A DNA stretch of 64,000 nucleotides from Rhynchopus sp. YZ270_cl-10 (GCA_964035575.1 OZ037917.1:496001-560000); one strand, 5' to 3'; counted from the first letter of the stretch, positions 19,456 through 30,960 are shown. Notes: generated by a model from the sequence alone, not told the origin. Made by a program: numbers and translations.

Positions 19456-22132
19456 TCACAATGAAAGCGGGGTGTGGATCAAGGGTGGCGCTTCTTGAGC
19501 TACGTCAATGAGGATTGCGTTGCGCGTTGCATGGACGTTCCGCTGCTGTGTGTGCGGGTGGGGACGACCTCCTCCTCCACCACCACCACCCACAACCCTC
19601 TGAGGCTCAGCATACGCCAGATATACAACCTCAGGCTTGGCCTTCTTCCTCTTCCTCCCCTGGGGAGGGCATGTACAGGCACTATGCGGGGGCGTAACGT
19701 AAGGCTGCTGCGGGAGCGCGCTGGGTGGTGTGGCATATGCAGCTGGAGAGGGAACTGCGTGATGTGGGGTGGTTGCGGTGCCCTGTCTGTACCGAGCTGC
19801 CTCTTCTGGGGTGCCGAGGAGGGAGGATGTGGGCATGGGTGAAGGAGCGGGGGATGAGTGGAGAAGCGACCGTTTTACGTCTCTCAGTCGAGCGGAGGTG
19901 CGTTCCTGTTCGTAGTCGGCAAGTTGGAGCTGATCGCGTAGCAGATTGATCTCGTTGTCAGCCTCCGCAATGTGGGAGGTGAGATTCGCAAGGGTCTGTT
20001 GCTGCTGCTGCAGTACCTTTTTCATGCCTTGGATAGGACTGCCGCTTTCGTCGCGGAAGTATTCGGTGGCTTTGTCAGCATGGGTGCGCCGCTTCTTGTC
20101 TAACCTTGCCCGTAATAGGTTCTGTTCGAAGTAGAGTTCTTTGATGAAGTGTTGTTGGTCTTGGTCTCTTGTTTCGTGGTCTTTCAAGGCACGTTCCATT
20201 TCGTGCATGCGGGCGCGGCCTTCTTGGAGGGGTTGTTCCCAGGCGGCGCGGTCGCGTTGCTCTTCGTTGCGTTTTTGCCGTTGGAGTTCTCTCAGTGCTT
20301 CGCGTCTGCTGAGGGTGTCTTGCGCGATGTCTCGGGCCCGTTCGCGTTCATCGACCCAACGTTCGTAGATGGCTTCGCGTTCTCCGGTGTCGGCAATGTG
20401 TTGGAGGCGTTCGCGTTCACGTTCATATTCGCGTTTGCGATCTGCCGCGGTTTTGTCGCGCTCGTCGTCACGCCGTGCCGCAGCATCCTCCTCAACCTGT
20501 CGCAACTCCTCCTCCTCCTCTTCCTCCTTGATGCGTGCTAGGCGCTCCTCTTCCTTCCGTTGCGCCTCTTCTCGCTCCCAACGCTCTTCTTCTCGGCGCC
20601 GTTCTCTCTCTTCTGCTAGGAGTTCAGCTTCGGCAGCGGCACGTTCTGCATCTTCTTTTTCGCGCGCTTCGCGTTCTTGCTGGATGTGTAGTGCTTCCAG
20701 TCGTGCAGCCTCCTTCTTACGCGCTATGTCTTCTTCTAGAAGGGCAAGTTCTCGTTCTTCCTCGGCACGTTGTTGTGCTGCAAGTTCTTCTGCGCGGGCA
20801 TCGTCCTCCTTTTTCTTGCGTTTATCCTCTCTCGCCTGTTTTTTGCGGAGAAGTGCAGCCTTCTTAGCCTCGGCCTCTTCCTTTTGTTGTTCAAGAAGTC
20901 GTTTTTCTGCTTCCTCCCTCTGTCGTGTGGCAGCTTCTTCTTGTTCACGACGTTGTTGTTCTTTGAGGCGTCGTGCGGCTTCTGCTTCGCGTGCTTCTTG
21001 TTCTGCTTGCTTTTTTGCAGCTTTTGCGGCAGCTGCTTCGGCACGACGCAGTTCTTCTTCTTCTTCGCGGAGTTGCTTTGCGGCGGCACGCTTGCGTTTT
21101 TCCTCTTCTCGCTGTCGCTTTTCTTCATCCCGCTTGCGTTTTTTTTCTTCCGCGAGTTGGAGCTGCCGAGCTTTGTCTTCTTGTGCCTGGAGCAGTTTCA
21201 TCCGCTGCTCCTCCTTTGCCTTTTCCGCAATGCGTCGCCGCTCCTCTTCCTCTCGCTTCTTCTTCTCCACCTTTGCCTGCTGCTCTTGCCTCTTCCGCTC
21301 TGCGTCCTCTCTCTCAAGCCGTTCCCGCTCAGCCCGCTCATTCTCTCTCTGCACCCTCTCCTCTGCACGCTTCTGAGTCGCCGCCTCCTCCTTACGTGGT
21401 CCCTCAGGGTCAGGAAAGCCTCCCCAACTCACAACAAAGTCAATACTGTCTGCAGGGTGACCCTGCGAGGTCAGATGCTCATACAGTTCTTTGGGTGTAT
21501 CGGAAAAGCTGGCAACAATTTCCTCGCCGCGACCTGAAAAAAAAAATTTTTTTTTTGAGAAATCTCATTTCCCCCTAGAACATACCTGCAAGAGGCGATC
21601 CCGCCTTTGCATTGAGTTCATCCACCTGCCTCGCAACGTCTTTTTGTCGGACTTTGTATGCTGCAGAGTCGTCTATGTATTTTTGAAGAAATTTGAGTTG
21701 ATGTTGTTTGTTTGCGTACGTCTTTTTGCACATATCCAGTAGTTTTTGGGGTGCGTCTGCAAAGTCATCTACTATCGACTGCGCTTTGCCTACTCGGTCT
21801 TGCATTCCGTTATTCTGGTAGAAATCGTCAAGTTGCCTCCCTGCTTCTCTTATGTGTGGTGGAATGCTGTCGTGGATGAAGGTCTCAGGATCCTTGCGCA
21901 GCTGTTTCGACATTCGAAGAAGCTTTTGCCGGACAAACTCAGACTCAACTTCGTACGGTGGTGCCTTCATCTGATCCTCGCTCAATGCAACGAACGTCGC
22001 TGCCGGCATCTTCTTAAATTTAGATACCACCGCTGGATCCACCAAGTGCCGGCGAAACAACGACCGCAACTCCATCGCACCAACACCATTCAAATACGCT
22101 GCAGGCGACGTAGGTGAAGTAGGTGCCGCCAT
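19456..22132 (-). CDS. Long charged-helix protein, two exons
   Basis: Exon 1 22132-21586 and exon 2 21533-19456 are split by a 52-nt intron (GTATG...TTTTCAG); joined they give 874 codons in frame. Residues 1-180 are a folded, helical N-terminal region without a family I can name. From about 230 to 560 the sequence is an almost unbroken run of Glu, Arg, Lys and Ala (EEEKRKRAAAKQLREEEEE style), which predicts a single long charged helix or coiled coil. The last 130 residues are Pro/Ser-rich with a KRKKAKPE basic patch and a glycine run. Proteins of this kind are usually cytoskeletal or flagellar spacers; this is inference from composition only. The reverse strand of the helix is Ser/Arg- or Leu-rich and yields long false frames. 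Confidence 0.85.
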
Positions 22133-22609
22133 TGTGTAGTTCTTTATAGAAACGTTTTAAGCATCAACCATATGCCGTTTGCTTCCAAAGATTCTTCTGT
22201 TGCGTCGTTTGTGTGGGATGTGTGTGGGGGGATTGGTTAGAATAAACGCAAAAATAAATATTTTCAAAGAAAACCAAAAATAAGTGGAGATTGTACAACT
22301 GTGGCAACACAAACCGAGACAACTACTGCACTACTCCAACAATTTATCAAAAAAAAGGTGGGGGTAAGAGACAAAGTCTCACATGGTCACCAAAAAAAGG
22401 CGGGGAGGGAGGGTTTTTTTTTTTTGACATGTCTGTATCGACATTCAGGCTAGACGGTTTTATTTTTTTTTTTTTGCAACGACAATCACTTTGCATCTAC
22501 TTGGTAAAGATCTGTACTCAATGTCGGCCAAAACCTACTACTTTTTAGAAAATATGCATCAACAATCACCACAAGGGTGAGGACACGCAATTTTTTTTTA
22601 GAATAAAAT
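22133..22609. other. Intergenic with weak element copies
   Basis: No gene. A minus-strand family C fragment at 22318-22345 (reads AATTGTTGGAGTAGTGCAGT) and a weak A-like sequence at 22365-22392 (AGAGACAAAGTCTC, GGTCACC) are the only recognisable content. Confidence 0.55.
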
Positions 22610-23272
22610 TCATGCCATCAGCAGAATGCGTTCCACCTCCTCTAACTGCTGCGGTGCCATGGTGGGAACGGCTGCATCGAAGAAACTGAAGGCTTTTTCT
22701 GCGAGGAGCACTTCTGCTGGTGCACCTGTGGGTGCTCCTCCCCCTTTGTGTCCTGCAACGACGGCGGAATGGAGTTGGCCTGATTCGGCCTCGGCACGAC
22801 GTACTGCTGCTTCCATTTCTTCTGCGGTTTCAACCCGTTTGCGTTTTCTGTTGCGGGAGAGCTCTGCCATTTCTTCGTGTTGGCGACGTCGTGAGTGTTG
22901 CTTTTGTTGTTCGGAGGTGGCACTGTGTGATTTTGCCATCGCCTGCGCTTCTCTTGCCTCCAAATCCGCACGTTTCACCCGCATATCCGCTGTTCGCTCC
23001 AAATTCGCCTTTTCTCTCAGCTTCACTGCCTCCAATTTTTGGTCATACTTCGCCCTCGTCTCCTCCTCACTCACAATCTCATAAGCCTCCCGCACCGCCT
23101 CAAACAAAGCCTTCGCCCGCGGGTCTTGGTTCTTATCGGGGTGGAACTTCAGTGCAGTGATACGGTACCCTTTCTCAACCTGCTTCTTCGTTGCGTTCAT
23201 TTCAATTCCAAGCAGCTCGTACAGTGTCATCCCGTCCGTCTCGTAGGACCCCCATTTTTCGTGTTTTGACAT
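22610..23272 (-). CDS. DnaJ (Hsp40) domain protein
   Basis: 220 residues from the Met at 23272. Residues about 15-78 are a J domain with the HPD motif at 44-46 and the typical LYELLGIE start and KYDQKLEA end; such domains stimulate Hsp70 ATPase. The remainder is a charged helix with a basic stretch (NRKRKRVET), which could act as a nuclear signal, and a short conserved-looking C-terminal helix. There is no Gly/Phe or zinc-finger region, so it is a type III J protein. J domain first, then a long charged helix recalls DNAJC17/Cwc23 spliceosomal proteins, but no RRM is visible and the match is uncertain. Upstream, TTTCCTTTACCAG at 23286-23298 is a plausible spliced-leader acceptor just before the start, which is why I reject the 27 upstream in-frame residues. 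Confidence 0.9.
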   Translation of the reverse strand: MSKHEKWGSYETDGMTLYELLGIEMNATKKQVEKGYRITALKFHPDKNQDPRAKALFEAVREAYEIVSEEETRAKYDQKLEAVKLREKANLERTADMRVKRADLEAREAQAMAKSHSATSEQQKQHSRRRQHEEMAELSRNRKRKRVETAEEMEAAVRRAEAESGQLHSAVVAGHKGGGAPTGAPAEVLLAEKAFSFFDAAVPTMAPQQLEEVERILLMA

Positions 23273-23285
23273 TTTTTTCTTTTGT

Positions 23286-23298
23286 CTGGTAAAGGAAA
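23286..23298 (-). promoter_or_regulatory. Candidate trans-splice acceptor of DnaJ gene
   Basis: Minus strand CACTCTCACTTTCCTTTACCAG has the pyrimidine tract plus CAG expected of a 3' splice site and lies 13 nt from the ATG. It is a candidate only: no spliced-leader sequence was found in the window. Confidence 0.4.
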
Positions 23299-23544
23299 GT
23301 GAGAGTGTATTGAGGGGGGTTGGTGGGTCGGAGGGAAGGGGTTGTTGCACCAAAAAAAAGTGTAAAAAGTGTGTTTTTTCCGATGTTCAGGAACTCTGAC
23401 CCCCCCTCCCAATATCCCTTCATGCCATCCTACCCAAAAATAACCTGCCGGGAACGGAGGTATTTTTTTTCCCTGGAGGAGACCTTTTTTAAAAGCTCTC
23501 CTCTACATTCTACCTTTATTTCGCTCAAAAAAAAAAAAAAAGAA

Positions 23545-25119
23545 TCATTGCACCGCAGCTTCAATCTGCCTGGCAGTGGCGAAATTGTCTGTTTTCCGAA
23601 GAGAACGTACCGAATTGACGTGCCCGCTTCCTCTTATCGATGCAGCCAATTTGTCGACCGGCACATGCACATTTTCCTGCTCCTCCAACTCCTCTGCTGC
23701 CGCCTCAGCTGCAGCTTCATCCCTCTCCTTTATTGCTTTGAGAACCAACTGATCATTAAACATCGATTTTGGCGGCGCTTTAAGCGGAATCCCTACCACC
23801 CTTTTGTCTATCGGTTTAGGACATTCAAAGGTGGCTTCCGCGAGTTGGACAACCGACGCTGCGTTCATAGTAGACTCACTGCAGGCAACTAAATGAGAGA
23901 TCCAGAGCCATATGTAGTCACGATGTACACAGGGTTTGCTTTCGTACTCCGGTGCACAGGATGTGCAGAGACTGAGGGGGGAGGCGGGGACGTTTGCACG
24001 AAGGGGTATCCCAACCCATGCTATGGTGACGGAGGCACAGAGTTCACAACCCGCCCAGGTGTGGTTCATCATCGGCTCTTCTGCCTCCCATTGTGTCCAC
24101 AGACGTGATCCTAACCTGCGTTCCACAAAACTCCGTGCCTCCCCCAACACCCGCTCCACCCCCCCCCTCTTCTCCTTCTCCTTCTGCTCCCGGGCCCGCC
24201 GTTTCCTCTCCTTCTCCATCTTTTTCTGCTTCACCTCTGCAGCCAACTGTGCGATCCCTTCTTCCGGGTCATCAACATAGCCGCCTCTAGCTTCCCAGAT
24301 GAACCCTCTTAGCCGTGTTGTATTAAATAGACCTAGTGTAACAGCAGACCTGAAGGTGATGCACTGAGAATAATCATCTGAAACAGAGTCATCAAAGGGA
24401 AGGTTTAAGGCGGAGAAGATGTTTTTGCAGTCGCGTTTCGTGAGCGCAGGGTCCCCCAGGTTGTCGATAAGGTTCACCCGGGAGGAGATGAATGAAAGTT
24501 CAGAGAAGATACGCGCTGCGACAGGGTCTCCAGGGTATTGGTCCGAAAACGCCCCGACCTCTTCCTTTGCCTTTTGGAGCTGGATTCGAATGTTTTTGCG
24601 GAGCTCTGTACAGGTAGTATTCACCTTTTCATTATAAAAGAAACACCAGCTATCGATAAAGCCCCATCTCTCCAACGCCTTTCGACACAAAATATGTGCT
24701 GTCTGCAGCAACTCTCGTACCAACTCCCGTTCCTGCAAATATGTGTCGGCAGGAAGCTTTACTGCACCCAAATATACAACAAACAGAGCAAACCTATCAG
24801 CATAGTGGCGAAGCGATTCGTGTATCGTGCGGAGTCTCTGCAAGACAGACTCAGACTCGTCGAAGCTTTGTATATCATCAGGATACGTCTGCAGCAGCTC
24901 AACGATGCACTGCAAAGACTGCACCCAGTCGTGATGGTATATAGGAACAAACGCCATCACGGCATGGAACACTGCAGGCGGAAATGGTGTTGCGGTCTTA
25001 ATCCGTATCAAACCTCTTGAACACCGCTTCCACTGTGACACGACAAGCAGCTCTTCGTCAAGACACGCAAGACAACGCCGGCCTTCCTCCCAGCGGCCAA
25101 ACTTCTCCACCGAACACAT
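23545..25119 (-). CDS. Unknown protein with cysteine pairs
   Basis: 524 residues in a single frame. Not recognised. The first 290 residues are helical and globular, with two cysteines near the start (CLACLDEE). A charged helix (KQKKMEKERKRRAREQKEKEKR) covers about 300-325. Next come pairs of cysteines, CELC and CTSC, about 30 residues apart with further Cys and His (KPCVHRDY), which may bind a metal. The end is Ala/Glu-rich. No signal peptide or clear membrane helix. Upstream, GTTGTTTCTCTTTAG ending at 25134 is a candidate splice acceptor 14 nt before the ATG. Confidence 0.8.
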   Translation of the reverse strand: MCSVEKFGRWEEGRRCLACLDEELLVVSQWKRCSRGLIRIKTATPFPPAVFHAVMAFVPIYHHDWVQSLQCIVELLQTYPDDIQSFDESESVLQRLRTIHESLRHYADRFALFVVYLGAVKLPADTYLQERELVRELLQTAHILCRKALERWGFIDSWCFFYNEKVNTTCTELRKNIRIQLQKAKEEVGAFSDQYPGDPVAARIFSELSFISSRVNLIDNLGDPALTKRDCKNIFSALNLPFDDSVSDDYSQCITFRSAVTLGLFNTTRLRGFIWEARGGYVDDPEEGIAQLAAEVKQKKMEKERKRRAREQKEKEKRGGVERVLGEARSFVERRLGSRLWTQWEAEEPMMNHTWAGCELCASVTIAWVGIPLRANVPASPLSLCTSCAPEYESKPCVHRDYIWLWISHLVACSESTMNAASVVQLAEATFECPKPIDKRVVGIPLKAPPKSMFNDQLVLKAIKERDEAAAEAAAEELEEQENVHVPVDKLAASIRGSGHVNSVRSLRKTDNFATARQIEAAVQ

Positions 25120-25200
25120 TTTATATCAACCCCCTAAAGAGAAACAACTGAATAAAAAATAGTCGTAAAAGGGGGGGAAAAAAGGGGGTGCTTGCAAAAA

Positions 25201-25252
25201 CGATTGCCGTATCAAAGGAACTATACCTCTAAGCTACGCTTTGTAGGTATAA
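25201..25252 (+). repeat. Family G element, copy 2
   Basis: CCGTATCAAAGGAACTATAC, CTCTAAGCTACG, CTTTGTAGGTAT; same order of landmarks as 8842-8897. Confidence 0.75.
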
Positions 25253-25855
25253 AAAAGGGGGAGGAAGGAGGGGGGAAATGACGAATCTCTCTCTTGCGAG
25301 GCGACTGTCTGTTGAAAAAGGGGGCTTTTTTGTGTAACAATCCCCCCATAACGCCTGTTGGGTGTGGTGGTGGTGGTGGGGGGAAAGTGTTGACAATAGA
25401 GAGCGGGAGGGTTCCCGTGGTGATTGGGAGTTCAGGAAGGAATGTTCTGGCCTCTGCCAAGGCCTCTGATGCGAGGAATGCCAAAAGCATATCTACTGGC
25501 ATAGGTCTAAATAGGGGTTTCTTGTGGTGATAACAAAAAGCAAACGCCCCCCCTTTCCTTTTTCTTGTCTATGATAAGAGGTGATCACACAGGCTGTGCC
25601 TCTCTGCCCCATCTTTGTCTACTGTACTACCTAATGTTGGCTGTATTGTGCACGATGTGTTACACCGTTTGCACAACACAAAAAAACTACATGTCACCAC
25701 CTCTTTCCCCCTATACTATAAATCTCTAATGGAAGGGGGGAAGGGTTTCAAAAAAAAATTAGAAAATCAATTTCTTTTCCGAGTCGCGATATTTCGGGGT
25801 GACTTATGAGTGGGTATTGGGTCCACCCATAATTAGACCCGGAAATATGCGACCC

Positions 25856-26059
25856 ACAGTACAGTACAGTACAGTACAGTACAGTACAGTACAGTACAGT
25901 ACAGTACAGTACAGTACAGTACAGTACAGTACAGTACAGTACAGTACAGTACAGTACAGTACAGTACAGTACAGTACAGTACAGTACAGTACAGTACAGT
26001 ACAGTACAGTACAGTACAGTACAGTACAGTACAGTACAGTACAGTACAGTACAGTACAG
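25856..26059. repeat. 5-bp satellite, ACAGT unit, about 41 copies
   Basis: Perfect pentamer array, the same unit as 966-1111 and 37684-37822. Left flank contains CGGAAATATGCGACCC, right flank CGGTATTTCC, both only weakly similar to flanks of other arrays. Confidence 0.98.
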
Positions 26060-26135
26060 ACACGGTATTTCCATTCAATGAGAAATCACACAAAAGAACG
26101 TTCAGAAAAAAACTAATAGAAAAGACAGTTGACTT

Positions 26136-26370
26136 TGAAATACAAAGCCCTCTCGTGTGACCAGAACACTAGGTGAGGGTGGACCCGAAACCATGACCCA
26201 ACATCCATTCCGTGGTTTACATCTTCCCATCTAAAAAAAAAATGCAAGATGAAGCGAACCCTACACCTCGCGTGTTTAGTCCACTTTAAAAAGAACTGCA
26301 GTTGTTGATACAGGCACCTCCAACTGACCCACTTGTACGATGCCAGCCATCCAGATGAAAGCACAAAAGA
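26136..26370 (+). repeat. Elements D, A and F in a row
   Basis: D (26136-26170): GAAATACAAAGCCCTCTCGT. A (26246-26290): AAGATGAAGCG, then ACACCTCGCGTGTTTAGTCC. F (26301-26370): TTGATACAGGCACCTCC, CTGACCCAC, ACGATGCCAG, AGATGAAAGCACAAAA. A+F repeats the arrangement at 8911-9037. Confidence 0.8.
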
Positions 26371-26936
26371 ACTGTTAGGAGTGAACACATGAGACAATGC
26401 TATTTGATTCGCATTTTGGAATAAAAACACTTTTTTTCTTTTGAAAAAATATAGATACAAAAACCCGGAACCCCTAAAAAAAATACACACAATGTGTAGC
26501 AAAGGCGACTGTCGGGATAGACAGTCTGGCTCTTTTTTTTTTGAACGCTTTTTTTTTTTTTTTTTTGTATTTTTTTTTTTCTACCTTTCATCGTTTTCCT
26601 CTTTCATTTTTGTTATGGAGAATATCTACCCGAAAAAATGGCATTTTCTTTTTTTTGAAATATTTGAAAAAGCCATTCTTTTTTTTTTGCCCTTCCCCCC
26701 AATAGAGTCCCCCCCATCCCCCCCACTTTCAATTTTCTTTCTCTTTGCACAATTTCTTTTAGAAAAATTATATCAACATTCATCTTGACGCTTCTATACA
26801 GTACCACCCAAAGAGACTGGGGAGCTTGAGCGTACAGCGAAAAAAAACGGGACGTCTCACTTTAGGAACATCTCATTGTGATGACTCCTCGGTTGTGAAA
26901 ACAAGAGTTGGAATTTCCCTTCTTAACCCTCTCTTT

Positions 26937-28145
26937 TCACCGAAACTTCGCGTACACACTCACTGCAGGGCTCAGTATGCCCTGTGTCGACGCGGAGCAG
27001 CCCCGCAAATTCTGCTTCCACAGTGATATCACCTCGGCCCCTCGCTTCTCTTTGTCACCACGTCTGACCACAAGCCATTCAGTATCACTTCGCAGCAAAT
27101 GCTCGACCGGGCCTGTCCCGTCTCCAGGACATTCCCAGACGGACACGATATCGGATGGCTTTACCCCCCTCCTCCCCATGGTGTCCATCACAAGCCTGCG
27201 GAGTTCCAAAAAGGTGCACCCTTCCGGCTTTCTCGTTAATTCCGCAAACGCGCACTGCTTCACCTCTTGGACCAATTGTTGGGTCTTTTTTTGTCTTTTT
27301 TGGGGAAACAATATGATTTGCTTTGCTACCCAATATGCAATGACACACGCAACACACCAAACCGCAGCAGCATAGAGCAATGCCGAGAAGAGGGCGACAT
27401 AGGTAGGGAAGGTGTAGTAACCTCTGAATGATTCTGCCGTGAAGAGGGAGGTCGGGGAGATGGAGGGGACACCGTCGGTCTGGGTGATGTATTGAGAGGA
27501 GCGGATGGCTTCGCAGAAGACCATCCAGAAGGCGCTGCGCGGGGTGCGGAGGAGCGAGGTGCGGCCTCCTCCGGGTGGTCCATAGAAGTGGTGCTGCATT
27601 CGTTGTTCTAGCTCGGCTTTGGTTTGGCTTGCTCGCATGGACACAACCGCTTCACGTTCTGCCAATACCCCTATGATGGCTAGTTCAACCTCCCGCACAT
27701 CACCACGAAAATCGCACACATCCATCCCCTTCTCCCGCATCGTTGTCTTTGTCTCTTCTGTGCCCCAAGTGCGGTTTACTCCCAACCAACACCAAACCTT
27801 CCCGTTCTGCTCAACCTTCTGCACCACCATCACAAAAATAAGCAACGGAATGACAAACCACACCAACAGAGCTACACGGTCTGACAAACGCCGGAATAGG
27901 TCCTGCCGTTCTTCGAGCTGTGGTGGTGGGGGGAGCTGCGGGTCGGGGGAGAACGGTGAATGCGGGTGGGGTGCTGGGACAACACTGCCGCCCCGTCGAA
28001 GTGAGCCGACTAAACGGCGCGAAGTAGAGGCAAAAGGCGGGGGGGTGATATCCGGAACGCCAAGCGGTGTGCACACCGTGGGGGTCGGGCGTGCGCTCTG
28101 CCCATCAAATCCAAAGGACTGCCTCCCAGGAGTGATTGTATTCAT
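26937..28145 (-). CDS. Man1/Heh-type inner nuclear membrane protein (MSC domain)
   Basis: 402 residues from the Met at 28145. Residues 1-85 are basic, Pro/Ser-rich and would face the nucleus; no LEM or HeH fold is evident. A membrane helix at about 91-110 leads to a lumenal loop of about 140 residues, then a second helix at about 249-273. Residues about 287-370 look like the MSC (Man1-Src1 C-terminal) winged helix: QLVQEVKQCAFAEL, GCTFLELRRLV, then VWECPG and TEWLVVRRG. This layout, two membrane passes with an MSC domain behind, matches proteins that anchor chromatin at the inner nuclear membrane and work with ESCRT-III in envelope repair. 25 upstream in-frame residues were left out because they start within a TGTGG repeat. 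Confidence 0.75.
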   Translation of the reverse strand: MNTITPGRQSFGFDGQSARPTPTVCTPLGVPDITPPPFASTSRRLVGSLRRGGSVVPAPHPHSPFSPDPQLPPPPQLEERQDLFRRLSDRVALLVWFVIPLLIFVMVVQKVEQNGKVWCWLGVNRTWGTEETKTTMREKGMDVCDFRGDVREVELAIIGVLAEREAVVSMRASQTKAELEQRMQHHFYGPPGGGRTSLLRTPRSAFWMVFCEAIRSSQYITQTDGVPSISPTSLFTAESFRGYYTFPTYVALFSALLYAAAVWCVACVIAYWVAKQIILFPQKRQKKTQQLVQEVKQCAFAELTRKPEGCTFLELRRLVMDTMGRRGVKPSDIVSVWECPGDGTGPVEHLLRSDTEWLVVRRGDKEKRGAEVISLWKQNLRGCSASTQGILSPAVSVYAKFR

Positions 28146-28979
28146 CCTAACTCTTCCCCCAATAGCCTGTGGTGTGGTGTGGTGTGGTGTGGTTGGATGC
28201 AGTGAGGGTAATCCTTGCACAGAATATGGCCCTTAAAGGTGTGCCGTGGGGTTGTGTGGTGTTCACTTTTCGCCAACCTCCTGATGTGCGCCGTGTGGGT
28301 AAACAAAGAGAGGTGAAAATCAAAAATTCTTTTTTTTTTTGTAGCGAAACTCCTGAAGAACATTAGAAACAACTGGAAAAACCGGAAGAAAAAAGAAAAA
28401 TGAAAGATAGCTATGTGTGTACACATATTTAAGAAGACGTAACTAGTGCAAAACACCCATTCGGACACAAGACACAGTGACGCTCCAGGTGGGGAAAAGT
28501 GGGTTGGGTGTAGGGGGCACGGGAAGAGAGAAAAACAACGAAGTTTTTGGCTTAGACATATGGCACAGTCCACAAACCCCCCACCCCCAAAAGGTTACCT
28601 TTTTGGGTGAGTTTTATGGACTAAGCCCTATCCACGCCTCTACGAGACGGTGGTACCAATAAAGAGGAAAAAAAAATATACAAATTGTTAACAGATGAAC
28701 CACCACCGTTTTTGTCATCTAACAATAACTCACCCCCTCCCTACCCAACCCACCCGGTTCGCCCAAAAAAAAAGATCTCAATTCTCTAGCTGATTTCGTG
28801 TCTCCTTGCTCTCGGAATTTCTCTCCGTACAAAAACAATTCGGTTGAAAGTGGGGAAGGTCGTGGGGTAAGGGGAGGGCTGAGGGAGGAATAGTATGAGG
28901 ATGCCATTAGGCGGGACATATTGAATATTGCACTGTATCTATCGCGTCTGAAGAAAAAAAAAACGAATGAAAACCAATG

Positions 28980-29370
28980 TAAGATGAATGTGTGCCTCTC
29001 ATGCACCTTGCATCTTGCGTGTGTTACATCCTGAAACGAAAGAAAAGTTTATAAGATGATACTAAGCCTCTCGTGCTTAGTTACCTTATCATATTCGTTA
29101 TCGAACACGAAAAGTTGAAATGTGCAAACGTCTCACCACTCAGGCAAAAAAAATAAATATGTCGAGAGGAAAAATAAAGTTGACGACAAATACAAAGCTC
29201 TCGTGAAGTGTACCGGATGTACCGGGGGGGGAGTGGGACACCCAACCATGCAGTCCTTAATAATAAAATTTTGGGCAGCGTGCAGACACCGCCTTGCGTG
29301 ATCCCCACGCACGTTTTATTGATTTTAACTAATTGTTGGAACAGTGTGTAGTTGCCACCTAGGCAAAGAT
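28980..29370 (+). repeat. Cluster of A, A, B, D and C elements
   Basis: A-like 28980-29016 (AAGATGAATGTGTGCCTCTC). A 29048-29092: TTTATAAGATGATACTAAGC faces GCTTAGTTACCTTATCA, a long stem with loop CTCTCGT. B 29110-29145: GTTGAAATGTGCAAACGTCTC. D 29185-29225: ACAAAGCTCTCGTG then GTGTACC. C 29329-29370: TAATTGTTGGAACAGTGTG, GTTGCCACC. Five different families within 400 bp. Confidence 0.75.
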
Positions 29371-30203
29371 CCACCTTTCCCTAAAAGTCAATTTTTTTTT
29401 TTTTGTTCACGCAATTCCTTGGGGGATATGTGGAGACGCGAAACTCACCAACATATCAAGGGGTAATATTTATGAATTTTTTTTTACCATTTTTCTTTGA
29501 TAATTTGCGGATTTTTTTTTATACCTTTTCTGAAATTTGTGGAAAACTAAAAAGGGGGACACAAGCACTTGACACAAAAAGTTTAGGCTCAATGCAAACA
29601 AAGAAGAGCTTGAAAGGATGAATGCACACACACCGTCTCTGAATATAAACGAGGCTAGAGAGCAAGAACGCACATACAGTGGGTATGTGGGACATGAGAC
29701 AATTGAGGCAAAAAAAGCTCTTTTAAAAGAAATCTCCTTTCATTTTTTCGTGCAAGAAAGAGAAAATGTAAGATGAGTGCACATCTACACATCTTTCCTA
29801 AGGGTAAACGTGTGTACCCTACTCTGCTAAAAAGAAAGGGGGGTGATGACCACATGAACAAATAACAAAATAACACACATACGTGGCGTAGGCCGTGGAC
29901 CCACACAGGTCAACAAAAGGTGAAGTATTGGAGCACACAACAGTAATTCAACATATGCATTCAATTGAGAGCATAGAGGCATAGGGAGATCAACAAAAAA
30001 AAATTGAAAATACATCTCAGTCGAGACAAAAAAATTCCCATGGAGTGCAAAAAAAAGGGGTGAATAGGTCTCGAGGTTTGATAAAAGTGTTTGTACTGTA
30101 TTTTATTTTTGTATCTAGAATCCATCATGTATATAAAGCACTATCCTCCATAAAGAACCTGATTTCATTTTTCTTTTTGGTAAAAAAAAAACCAATGACA
30201 ATA

Positions 30204-30250
30204 GAAAAGTTTAGAAGATGACCCTAAGACCCTCGTGGTCGCCTTCCTAA
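30204..30250 (+). repeat. Family A hairpin
   Basis: AGAAAAGTTTAGAAGATGAC, then CTAAGACCCTCGTGGTCGCC; here GACC pairs with GGTC around CTCGT, so the inner stem differs from other copies while the ends and loop are kept. Confidence 0.8.
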
Positions 30251-30501
30251 ACCTTACCAATAATACCTTTGAGGTATGACCGTTTTTTCTTCTTCTGTAC
30301 TTTAATATTTGAAAGTCATCCCATTTTCTCTGAAAATGACTTAAAAACAATCAATCTCCTTGAGACCTTTCGACTAAAAAAAAGGAGGCGTTACTATCAA
30401 ACTACCCACCATTCTGCCGCATCAGGTCTCTTGGGGATTGGGTAGGGTACGAACGAGTCACTTATTTTTTTACCAAAAGAAAAAATAAGAGAAAACTGGA
30501 A

Positions 30502-30535
30502 AGGTGAATACACCTCTCGTGCACAACACATCTAA
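30502..30535 (+). repeat. Family A-like hairpin
   Basis: AGGTGAATACACCTCTCGTG then CACAACACATCT. The CCTCTCGTG loop is kept; the arms are GTGAATACA and ACACATC. Confidence 0.5.
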
Positions 30536-30729
30536 AAAAGAGGGGGAAAAAAAATGCTCCCATAATGGAATTAAGCACTCACAGAAAAAAAAAAAGCAGA
30601 TTCTGCACTATTCCGCCAAGGGGGAAGGGTTGGGTTTAGGCGGGGGGGTCTATGGGGTACAGTTGTACCCCAAAGGGGGAAAAAATTAGGGCTTTTGAGG
30701 TCCTAAAAGTTGTTCGTTAAAATAAGGAG

Positions 30730-30761
30730 TTCAGATGAAAGCCTGCATGGTCATCTATAAA
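30730..30761 (+). repeat. Family A hairpin, short
   Basis: TTCAGATGAAAGCCTGCATG then GTCATCTATAA: AGATGA pairs with TCATCT, with a shortened interior. Confidence 0.6.
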
Positions 30762-30909
30762 AAAAAAGAAGCAAAAAAAGAAAAGAACCATCAGTTCTTT
30801 CCTTTAGAGAAATCACCCGGTTGGAGAAGGAATGTAGCTTTTTTTGGGTACCGTTATCTCCGGAATTCACAGTAAATTCGATACACTTTACAGACCTAGA
30901 CATAAAAGA

Positions 30910-30960
30910 AAAAGTCGAAAGTGCAAAACGCCTCACCGTTCGTGGGGCACTGTCTTTTTC
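30910..30960 (+). repeat. Family B element
   Basis: GTCGAAAGTGCAAAACGCC, TCACCGTTCGTGG; matches 47535-47585 and 35403-35455 up to the hairpin. Confidence 0.7.

Larger units (their letters stand above)
25120..26936. other. Intergenic, repeats only
   Basis: No gene. It contains elements G, D, A and F and one CAGTA satellite, listed separately. 25260-25800 and 26400-26800 show only low-complexity tracts. Confidence 0.7.

Noticed and set aside
20369-21376. 335-residue Ser/Arg-rich and 255-residue Leu/Phe-rich plus-strand frames
   Set aside because: They are the reverse strand of the Glu/Arg/Lys charged helix of the gene at 19456-22132.
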